Shown piece by piece: positions 33,097 through 39,360 of a stretch of 39,360 bases of DNA; the first letter of the stretch is position 1; each line of letters starts with the position of its first letter. The stretch comes from Erysipelotrichaceae bacterium. Its GTDB lineage: Bacteria; Bacillota; Clostridia; TANB77; CAG-508. The translations under genes and the position numbers were made by a program. The DNA lies in assembly GCA_021769225.1 (NCBI GenBank), contig JAETTH010000015.1:1-39360 (forward strand). Direction: 5' to 3'. The notes under the pieces were generated by a model. That model did no database searches and had not been told where the DNA came from. It saw nothing but the letters and a program-made list of their open reading frames with translations.

Positions 33097-35022
33097 TTAT
33101 TTTTCTTGTCCAAAATTTTTAATTTCTTCTTTTATTTTTTCAATAAATTTCTTCATGTCCATTGCCCCCATGTCTCCATCTTTTCTTGAACGGACACCAA
33201 CTTGATTTGCTTCTACTTCCTTATCTCCTAAAATTAACATATATGGTATTTTTTGTAGTTGTGCTTCACGAATCTTGTAGCCAATTTTCTCTTCTCTATC
33301 ATCAATCTCTGTACGAATTCCTGCAGCATCTAGCTCTTCTTCTACCTTTTTTGCATATTCTTTATGACTATCTGCAATTGGAAGTAATCTTACTTGTACT
33401 GGAGCAAGCCATGTTGGAAATGCTCCTGCAAAATGTTCTGTAATAATTCCAATAAATCTTTCAAACGATCCAAATAAAGCTCTATGAATCATAATTGGAG
33501 TTTTCTTTTCTCCATTTAAATCAATATAAGATAAATTAAATCTTAATGGTAATTGGAAGTCAACTTGTACAGTTCCCATTTGCCATTCTCTTCCTAAGCA
33601 GTCTTTCATTTTGATATCAATCTTTGGACCATAGAAAGCTCCGTCTCCTTCATTGATTTGATAACTATCTTTTCCACAAATTTCATCTAATACATCTTTT
33701 AGATCTGCTTCTGCTTTATCCCATAAACTTAGTTCACCCATATAGTCATCTGGTCTTGTTGATAGAGTTAACTCAAAATCTAATCCAAAGATATTATATA
33801 GCTTTTTAGCAATCTCTAGGATATCTTTAATTTCATCTTTAATTTGTGATTCCATAACAAAGTTATGAGAATCATCTTGACGGAACATACGAACACGGAA
33901 TAGTCCATTTAACTGTCCTGATTTTTCATTACGATGAATTACATCAATATCATTAAAACGTAATGGTAATTCTTTATAACTTCTAAGTTTTGAAGTATAA
34001 ATTTTGATTGAATTTGGACAATTCATTGGTTTTAATGCTTGTTCATTTCCATCTGCATCTGTTAAAACAAACATATCTTCTTTATAGTGATCCCAATGTC
34101 CTGATGTTTTCCATAGGCTACTACTATTTAATTGTGGTCCAGAGAATTCTTGGTATCCTCTTTTTTTATGTTCTTTTCTCCATAGATCAATTAGGACATT
34201 CATCATGGTAAATCCTTTTGGCATCCAATATGCCATACCAGGTGCTGTTTCATCAAAGAAGAATAAATCTAACTCTTTTCCTAATTTTCTGTGATCTCTT
34301 TTCTTGGCTTCTTCTATCATCTGAATATATTCTTCTAGTTGACTTGTTTTTGGGAAAGAGATTCCATAAATTCTTTGAAGAGTTTGTTTTGTTTCGTCTC
34401 CTCTCCAATAGGAAGATGATGAGTTTAATAGTTTAATTGCTTTTACTGCTCCTGTACTTGCTAAATGTGGTCCTGCACATAAGTCAGTAAATTCTCCTTG
34501 ACGGTAGAAACTAATTTCTTCTCCTTGTGGTAGTTCTTCAATTAACTCTTGCTTATATAGCTCATCTTTTTCTTTCATAAATTTGATTGCTTCTTCTTTT
34601 GAAAGTGTATATCTTTCAATTGGTAAATTTTCTTTGATAATTTTTTTCATTTCTTGTTCAATTTTTTCTTTGTCTTCATCACTAAATGCTTTCTCAGTAT
34701 CAAAATCATAATAGAAACCGTGATCAATCGATGGGCCTATTGTTAATTTTACCTTTGGGAATAGTCTTTTAATCGCTTGTGCCATAATATGCGATGTTGT
34801 GTGCCAATATGCTTTTTTTCCTTCTAGGCTATTTTCAAATGTGCAGATTTCTACTGAAGCATCTTCATTTAACACATATCTTAAATCTTCTACCTTTCCA
34901 TTAACAATAGCACAAGTCATATTCCTTGCTAATCCTTCACTAATTTTTTTGGCTAACTCTAAAATTGAAATCCCTTTTTCTACTTCAATGACAGATCCAT
35001 CTTTTAGTTGTACTTTAATCAT
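33097..35022 (-). CDS. thrS: Threonyl-tRNA synthetase
   Basis: A 641-residue class II synthetase in the standard order. The N-terminal TGS domain spans about 1-62, and the editing domain contains HTTSHIMAQAIKRLFP. The catalytic core holds the zinc-ligand Cys in KPMNCPNSI, motif 2 in HRNEKSGQLNGLFRVRMFRQ, and motif 3 in PIMIHRALFGSFERFIGI. The C-terminal anticodon-binding domain is WLAPVQVRLLPI onward. It charges tRNA-Thr and corrects serine misactivation. Ribosome site AAAGGAGG. A T-box leader upstream (35050-35290) controls it in response to uncharged tRNA-Thr. Confidence 0.97.
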   Translation of the reverse strand: MIKVQLKDGSVIEVEKGISILELAKKISEGLARNMTCAIVNGKVEDLRYVLNEDASVEICTFENSLEGKKAYWHTTSHIMAQAIKRLFPKVKLTIGPSIDHGFYYDFDTEKAFSDEDKEKIEQEMKKIIKENLPIERYTLSKEEAIKFMKEKDELYKQELIEELPQGEEISFYRQGEFTDLCAGPHLASTGAVKAIKLLNSSSSYWRGDETKQTLQRIYGISFPKTSQLEEYIQMIEEAKKRDHRKLGKELDLFFFDETAPGMAYWMPKGFTMMNVLIDLWRKEHKKRGYQEFSGPQLNSSSLWKTSGHWDHYKEDMFVLTDADGNEQALKPMNCPNSIKIYTSKLRSYKELPLRFNDIDVIHRNEKSGQLNGLFRVRMFRQDDSHNFVMESQIKDEIKDILEIAKKLYNIFGLDFELTLSTRPDDYMGELSLWDKAEADLKDVLDEICGKDSYQINEGDGAFYGPKIDIKMKDCLGREWQMGTVQVDFQLPLRFNLSYIDLNGEKKTPIMIHRALFGSFERFIGIITEHFAGAFPTWLAPVQVRLLPIADSHKEYAKKVEEELDAAGIRTEIDDREEKIGYKIREAQLQKIPYMLILGDKEVEANQVGVRSRKDGDMGAMDMKKFIEKIKEEIKNFGQEK

Positions 35023-35050
35023 ACTTTCTTTCCTCCTTTTCTATTAAAAC

Positions 35051-35290
35051 AAAAAAAGCTTACCTCTATAGGCTTTTTTTGCCTATAGGGGTAAGTTTAT
35101 ATATTATACTTACGGTTCCACCCTAATTTTCACTTCATTTTAGACGATATCGTATCTTACACGCCATAGTTTTGCTATGGTAGCTCTAGAGGTAGTTTTT
35201 CAAATACGTTCTTCTAAATTGGCTTTCAGCCGGTGACCAATTCTCTCTTCTTGATAACCTTTATTTTACTCTTTCTCTATCAAACGCTTT
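35051..35290 (-). promoter_or_regulatory. T-box leader of thrS (tRNA-Thr-responsive)
   Basis: The minus strand carries the conserved T-box sequence AGGGTGGAACCG (35113-35124) and a 15-bp terminator helix (35059-35095) followed by seven T. Upstream is a Stem I region that includes CTACCTCTAGAGCTA. The likely specifier is ACC (35191-35193), a Thr codon in the place expected from other thrS leaders. Uncharged tRNA-Thr should pair with it and with the T-box bulge and favour the antiterminator. Confidence 0.9.
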
Positions 35291-35305
35291 TGTTATACAT
35301 ATATT

Positions 35306-35334
35306 ATGGTACTACTTTTCTTTGTTTTTGTCAA
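35306..35334 (-). promoter_or_regulatory. Promoter of the thrS leader
   Basis: Minus-strand TTGACA (35329-35334), 17 nt, TACCAT (35306-35311). The -35 is perfect, the -10 weak. Confidence 0.5.
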
Positions 35335-35340
35335 TCCCTG

Positions 35341-35647
35341 ATTTTTTCTATTTTTTAAATCGTAATATTAACTATTAAATCTGTTTATCTAAAAAATATA
35401 ACTGCTAAATCAACATCATACTTAAAACTAGAATTGCCATCCCTAATCTTACTTTACTTCTCATATTAATGCTTTTTTCTATTTTTTATATGTTATAATT
35501 TTCTAAAATTTCATTTGATCATATTTTTAGAGTCTATATATTCATGGGACTCATAAATTTTTATCCAATTTTGACCCATATATCATATATTCTCCTGTTA
35601 TTTTATTAGACGATAAAATATTTATTTTTTAGTTAAATGCTATAGAA
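35341..35647. other. Gap of about 300 nt with no supported gene
   Basis: Very A/T-rich DNA between the thrS promoter and the clpX terminator. Two tiny minus-strand frames exist (35405-35464, MRSKVRLGMAILVLSMMLI, and 35551-35586, MIYGSKLDKNL, with a GGAG site), but neither has other support. The first looks like a lone membrane-helix N-terminus, perhaps the remains of a gene. Confidence 0.4.
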
Positions 35648-35672
35648 AAAGCATCACTTTTTGTGATGCTTT
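35648..35672 (-). terminator. Terminator of clpX
   Basis: A perfect 10-bp stem (AAAGCATCAC / GTGATGCTTT) with a T5 loop and a T-run on the minus strand, about 40 nt after the clpX stop. Confidence 0.8.
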
Positions 35673-35712
35673 CATTTTATTCTAATATATTTTTCATGTC
35701 AACTTTTAAGCT

Positions 35713-37020
35713 CTAAGCTGTTTCGCTTCTTTTTGTTGTTACTTGCCTTTTTGCTTTTGGCTTTGCTGGAACTCTGTTTTCATTAATGACTAATTCAGGA
35801 GCTTCTCCTTTTTCCACGGTTTGTTTTGTTATAATGCATTTCTCAATCTTAGGGTTAGATGGAATTTCGAACATAACATCTCTCATAATTTCTTCAATGA
35901 TTGAGCGGAGTCCTCTTGCCCCTGTCTTTCTTTCAATTGCTTTGTCTACAATTAGTCCTAATGCTTCATCTTCAAATTCTAGTTCTACATTATCTAACTT
36001 AAACAGTTTCTTGTACTGTTTTATTAAAGCATTTTTTGGTTTTGTTGCAATGTCAATTAAAGCTTTTCTGTCTAATTCTTCTAAAGTTGCAATGATTGGT
36101 AATCTTCCAACAAATTCTGGAATTAGTCCAAATTTTAATAAATCTTGAGGTAATAATTTTTCAAAGATTTTATATTTTTCAACATCTGTATTACTTTCAA
36201 TCTTTGCACCAAATCCAATTGATTTTTTACCCATTCTGTCTTTTACTATTTTCTCTAATCCCTCAAATGCTCCTCCACAGATAAATAGGATGTTTTGTGT
36301 GTTGATTTGTAAAAATTCTTGGTGTGGATGTTTCCTTCCTCCTTGTGGTGGTACAGATGCTGTTGTTCCCTCTATAATTTTAAGTAATGCTTGTTGTACA
36401 CCTTCTCCACTAACATCTCTTGTAATGGATGGATTTTCTGACTTTCTTGAAATTTTATCAATTTCATCAATGTATATAATACCTTGCTCTGCTTTAGCAA
36501 TGTCATAGTCTGCTGATTGGATTAATTTTAATAAGATGTTTTCTACATCTTCTCCTACATACCCAGCTTCTGTTAATGTTGTTGCATCTGCAATAGCAAA
36601 TGGTACATTTAAGATTTTAGCTAATGTTTGTGCAAGTAAAGTTTTACCACAGCCTGTTGGTCCTAATAGTAATACATTACTTTTTTGAATTTCTACTCCA
36701 TCCTCAATTTCTTCTGAGTTGATTCTTTTATAGTGGTTATATACAGCAACCGATAATGTTTTTTTGGCATTTTCTTGTCCAATTACATACTCATCTAATA
36801 TTTTTTTAATTTCTTGAGGATTTGGTATTTTCTCTTCTTCTGCTAATGTATAGTTTAAATCCTCTTCTTCGTATTCTTCACCTTCTAAAATATTATTACA
36901 AATTTTAATACATTCATTACAAATATATACACCAGGTCCTGCAATCACCTTATCTACTGCCTCTTGTGACTTTCCACAAAAAGAACATCTTACATTTTGA
37001 CCATTATTATTTTTTTGCAA
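35713..37020 (-). CDS. clpX: ClpX, ATPase subunit of the ClpXP protease
   Basis: A 435-residue AAA+ unfoldase. The N-terminal zinc-binding domain has Cys12, Cys15, Cys34 and Cys37. Walker A is GPTGCGKT (120-127), Walker B IIYIDE (181-186). The substrate-pore GYVG loop, the RKH loop (GGRKHPHQ) and the IGF loop (SIGFGAK) that docks on ClpP are all present, as is the sensor-2 Arg in GARGLR. The tail is short and basic. It starts with TTG (37018-37020), with GAGGTG eight nt before it, so expression may be modest. It follows clpP after 161 nt containing two hairpins. Function: unfolds tagged proteins and feeds them to ClpP. Confidence 0.97.
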   Translation of the reverse strand: MQKNNNGQNVRCSFCGKSQEAVDKVIAGPGVYICNECIKICNNILEGEEYEEEDLNYTLAEEEKIPNPQEIKKILDEYVIGQENAKKTLSVAVYNHYKRINSEEIEDGVEIQKSNVLLLGPTGCGKTLLAQTLAKILNVPFAIADATTLTEAGYVGEDVENILLKLIQSADYDIAKAEQGIIYIDEIDKISRKSENPSITRDVSGEGVQQALLKIIEGTTASVPPQGGRKHPHQEFLQINTQNILFICGGAFEGLEKIVKDRMGKKSIGFGAKIESNTDVEKYKIFEKLLPQDLLKFGLIPEFVGRLPIIATLEELDRKALIDIATKPKNALIKQYKKLFKLDNVELEFEDEALGLIVDKAIERKTGARGLRSIIEEIMRDVMFEIPSNPKIEKCIITKQTVEKGEAPELVINENRVPAKPKAKRQVTTKRSETA

Positions 37021-37088
37021 ATTTAAAGCACCTCTTTCTTTTTTTCTTTTCTTTTGTTGATGACTTCTACATTTTAAAAATAGTAAAA

Positions 37089-37140
37089 GTGAGCTTAATT
37101 AACTAAGCCCACCCCTACAAGTAGTTTTTTATTTTGTAGA
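37089..37140 (-). terminator. Tandem hairpins between clpP and clpX
   Basis: Two stems of 9 bp each, both with one wobble, lie side by side. GTGGGCTTA/TAAGCTCAC at 37089-37112 is followed by TTTTACTATTTTT, and CCTCTACAA/TTGTAGGGG lies just before it on the transcript. They could partly terminate or stabilise the clpP mRNA so that less clpX is made. Confidence 0.5.
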
Positions 37141-37181
37141 GGCAATTTATTATATTCGCCTAAATTCATTTAAGTTCCTTT

Positions 37182-37781
37182 TTATTGTCTCTTATCCATA
37201 ATTCCATCAATTAATCCATATTGTAACGCTTCTTGTGCTGTCATATAGTTGTCTCTTTCTGTATCACGATTAATCACTTCTAATGGTTGACCAGTTCTTT
37301 CACTTAATAATTTGTTTAATTTTTCTCTGGTTTTTACCATGTGATCTGCATGAATTTTAATTTCAGTTGTTTGTCCTGATAATCCACCACTGATTAATGG
37401 TTGGTGAATTAGAATTTCTGCATTTGGTGTTGCAAATCTCTTTCCTTTTTCACCAGATGCTAATAGGACTGCTCCCATACTAGCTGCCATACCTACACAG
37501 ATAGTAGATACAGGGCATTTAATATAGTTCATAGTATCCACAATTGCCATACCATCTGTAATAGATCCTCCTGGGCTATTAATATATAGGGCAATTTCTT
37601 TATCTGGGTCTTCGGATTCCAAAAATAGAAGTTGTGCTACTACTAAGCTTGCTGATGTAGCATCTACTTGTTCTCCTAAAAAGATGATTCTATCTTTCAA
37701 AAGTCTTGAAAAGATATCGTATGATCTCTCTCCTTTTGCGGTTTGTTCAATAACATATGGAACTAAACTATTTTCTATCAT
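37182..37781 (-). CDS. clpP: ClpP, proteolytic subunit
   Basis: A 199-residue serine protease with catalytic Ser101 in [13 protein letters not shown], His126 in ILIHQPL and Asp173 in NRDTERD. It also has the substrate-binding loop [10 protein letters not shown] and the N-terminal [20 protein letters not shown] typical of bacterial ClpP, which has a short propeptide. Fourteen copies form the barrel capped by ClpX. Ribosome site AGGAGG. It lies about 70 nt after tig and is probably co-transcribed with it, as in many Clostridia and in E. coli. Confidence 0.97.
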   Translation of the reverse strand: MIENSLVPYVIEQTAKGERSYDIFSRLLKDRIIFLGEQVDATSASLVVAQLLFLESEDPDKEIALYINSPGGSITDGMAIVDTMNYIKCPVSTICVGMAASMGAVLLASGEKGKRFATPNAEILIHQPLISGGLSGQTTEIKIHADHMVKTREKLNKLLSERTGQPLEVINRDTERDNYMTAQEALQYGLIDGIMDKRQ

Positions 37782-37855
37782 AATCTCCTCCTAATAAATA
37801 CAGGCAATATATATTGACTATATATTACCTTTTTTGAAACATCCCTTTTTGTTTT

Positions 37856-39139
37856 CTATTTTATTTTAGCATTTTTTACGATAAAGTCAATTGCTTTTTC
37901 AGTTTTTATACTTTCTTCTAGGTAGCTTTTTAAAGATTCATTTCCTTCTAGTTCTTCTGCTTTTCTACCATAGTTTTCAGCCATCTGTTTTACTTTTTCT
38001 AGTACTTCTTCTTCGCTTACTTCAAGTTTTTCTGCTTTTGAAATTGCTTCTAATACTAGTTTTGATTTTACAGATTTTGTTGCTTGTTCTTCATAGTCTT
38101 TCTTAAATTCTTCCATGGTTTTACCCATCATTTGTAGATATTGTTCTAATCCTAGTCCTTGATATGATAATCTTGTTTCTACTTCTCTTACCATGTTATC
38201 AACTTCTGTTTCAATCATTCCAGATGGAATATCAATATTAGTATCATCACATACAAGTTTAATTGCTTCTTCCTCTGTTTCATATTTTGCTCTTGATTCA
38301 TTTTCTTTTTCTAGTTTGTCTTTGATGCTATTTTTTAATTCTTCCAAGGTATCAAATTCACTAACATCTTTTGCAAAATCGTCATCTAATGTAGGTAATT
38401 CTTTTACTTTAATTTCATGTAGTTTTACTTTAAATGTTGCTTCTTTTCCGGCTAGTTCTTTTGAAAAATATTCTTCTGGGAAAGTTACTTTGATATCTTT
38501 TTCTTCGTCTTGTTTCATACCAATGATTTGATCTTCAAATCCTGGGATAAATGTTTTGCTTCCAATTACTAATTCGTGATTTTCTGCTTTTCCACCTTCA
38601 AATGCTACTCCGTCTATAAATCCTTCGAAATCAATTACTGTAGTATCTCCATCTTTAACAGCTCTATCATTTGCAGAAATTAATCTTGCATTTCTTTCTT
38701 GCATATGAGATAGTTCATGATTAATGTCTTCATCAGATACAGTATACTCAACTTTTTTAAGGGTTATACCTTTATATTTTCCTAAAGTTACTTCTGGTTT
38801 AATTTGTACAACTGCTGTGAAGATTAAATCTTTTCCTGATTCAATTTGTTTAATATCAATTTCAGGTCTACTTACTGCTTCTATTTTATTTTCTTTTAAT
38901 TCTCTTTCAAATTCTTCTGATGCTACTTCATTAAATGCATCTTCATAAAATACTTCTTTTCCATAATGTTTGATTACCATTTGGAAAGGTACTTTTCCTT
39001 TTCTAAATCCAGGTACACTAAAATATTTTGCATTTTTGGAATATACATTTTTAATTGCATTTTCAAATTTTTCAGCTTCTACTGTAAATTCTAATTTTAG
39101 TTCATTTGCCTTATCTGTTTTTTCTGTTTTCATACTCAT
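37856..39139 (-). CDS. tig: Trigger factor
   Basis: A 427-residue chaperone. The N-terminal ribosome-binding domain holds VPGFRKGKVP, the trigger factor signature. A middle FKBP-type prolyl isomerase domain (about 155-240) follows, with DGDTTVIDFEGFIDGVAFEGG and GFEDQIIGMKQDEEKDI, then a helical C-terminal chaperone domain. It binds next to the peptide exit tunnel and protects nascent chains. First gene of tig-clpP-clpX. The start uses an AAAGGA site about 12 nt before the ATG, with a second in-frame ATG two codons on. Confidence 0.96.
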   Translation of the reverse strand: MSMKTEKTDKANELKLEFTVEAEKFENAIKNVYSKNAKYFSVPGFRKGKVPFQMVIKHYGKEVFYEDAFNEVASEEFERELKENKIEAVSRPEIDIKQIESGKDLIFTAVVQIKPEVTLGKYKGITLKKVEYTVSDEDINHELSHMQERNARLISANDRAVKDGDTTVIDFEGFIDGVAFEGGKAENHELVIGSKTFIPGFEDQIIGMKQDEEKDIKVTFPEEYFSKELAGKEATFKVKLHEIKVKELPTLDDDFAKDVSEFDTLEELKNSIKDKLEKENESRAKYETEEEAIKLVCDDTNIDIPSGMIETEVDNMVREVETRLSYQGLGLEQYLQMMGKTMEEFKKDYEEQATKSVKSKLVLEAISKAEKLEVSEEEVLEKVKQMAENYGRKAEELEGNESLKSYLEESIKTEKAIDFIVKNAKIK

Positions 39140-39274
39140 TTTTAAATATCATCCTTTCATGCTTAGAAAATATATATAACTAGCTAAATTATTATATCAC
39201 ATTATGGTAATATTGCAAGCTTTTTTTCAGCTTTCCTATATTTTTACAAATTGCAATAATAAATTTCCGGTTTA

Positions 39275-39360
39275 TTATGCACACATTTTACTTAAGATTT
39301 CGTTGGTACTTTTATAATTAAACATAGCTCTTGGATAATTATTTATCCAATTTTCTATCT
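39275..39360 (-). mobile_element. IS30-family transposase, C-terminal end (cut by the window edge)
   Basis: From the window edge the minus strand reads IENWINNYPRAMFNYKSTNE then a short tail ILSKMCA and a TAA at 39275-39277. The WINNYPR(x)(x)FNYK phrase is the conserved C-terminus of IS30-family transposases. Most of the gene lies outside the window. The end of the element should fall in 39200-39274, but I cannot place its inverted repeat with confidence. Confidence 0.75.

Noticed and set aside
35551..35586. Eleven-codon frame with a GGAG site between thrS and clpX
   Set aside because: Too short, no promoter or downstream partner, in very A/T-rich DNA where such frames arise by chance.
36096..36508. 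Long plus-strand frames opposite clpX, thrS, tig and the exporter genes
   Set aside because: They mirror conserved coding sequence, lack ribosome sites and give low-complexity Leu/Phe/Ser-rich products; they are antisense shadows.
1..39360. A prophage, restriction-modification or multi-gene defence island
   Set aside because: No integrase, phage structural, helicase, reverse transcriptase or restriction genes are seen; the Fic pair is the only toxin-antitoxin-like system.

Overview
The window is AT-rich (estimated by eye at about 30% G+C) and looks like chromosomal DNA from a low-GC member of the Clostridia, probably a gut-type anaerobe. The signs are AGGAGG-type ribosome sites, consensus vegetative (sigma-A-like) promoters, a T-box leader on thrS, the tig-clpP-clpX order, LiaF-like and YetF-like membrane proteins, a TM287/288-type heterodimeric exporter and an Lsa/Vga-like ABC-F gene. 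TGA is a real stop codon here: two gene junctions use ATGA overlaps, so the standard bacterial code applies. The species is not identifiable from sequence alone. Almost every gene is on the minus strand. The clear plus-strand genes are a yetF-like gene (25442-26149) and an orphan gene (26565-26975).

Layout, left to right: a Fic toxin with a 55-residue antitoxin that lies just upstream of it (161-940); a GIY-YIG protein, a small helical protein and a PHP phosphoesterase (1035-2852); a two-gene heterodimeric ABC exporter with a frameshifted TetR regulator and a consensus promoter carrying two TetR-like operators (3005-7815); a ferritin-like gene whose ribosome site lies inside the terminator of a LiaF-like/DUF4097 envelope-stress pair (7917-10055); an acyl-CoA synthetase; a small orphan gene; a CmpB-type membrane protein; a FIST sensor-aldehyde dehydrogenase-alcohol dehydrogenase operon (13240-17224); and a NatAB/YhaQP-like ABC-2 exporter (17389-19516).

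The second half holds a MazG-like and a YgjV-like gene; a decayed stretch with remains of a metallo-beta-lactamase-fold gene and a CYTH gene (20498-21120); a DUF4116 gene, an RdgB/HAM1-type NTPase and two rRNA methyltransferases (RlmI- and RlmD-like); a yetF-like gene; tRNA-Leu(CAA) back to back with an orphan gene; deoB translationally coupled to a large coiled-coil protein of unknown function; an Lsa/Vga-like ABC-F gene broken by two frameshifts but keeping a promoter, a six-residue leader peptide and attenuator-like hairpins; a coiled-coil protein built from 33-bp tandem repeats; thrS with its T-box; and tig-clpP-clpX. The right edge carries the C-terminal end of an IS30-family transposase.

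The main themes are envelope and drug stress (two ABC exporters, LiaF/DUF4097, ABC-F), protein quality control, and translation and RNA modification. Decay is frequent: TetR, ABC-F, the MBL-fold gene and the CYTH gene are all interrupted. The window therefore comes either from a genome losing accessory functions or from an assembly with some indel errors; the CYTH stop is a substitution and the MBL remnant has several lesions, so those two cannot be explained by one indel error. No complete novel defence system or CRISPR array was found. The best leads are the regulatory architectures (ABC-F leader, terminator-embedded ribosome site, operator-bearing exporter promoter) and several unrecognised proteins.
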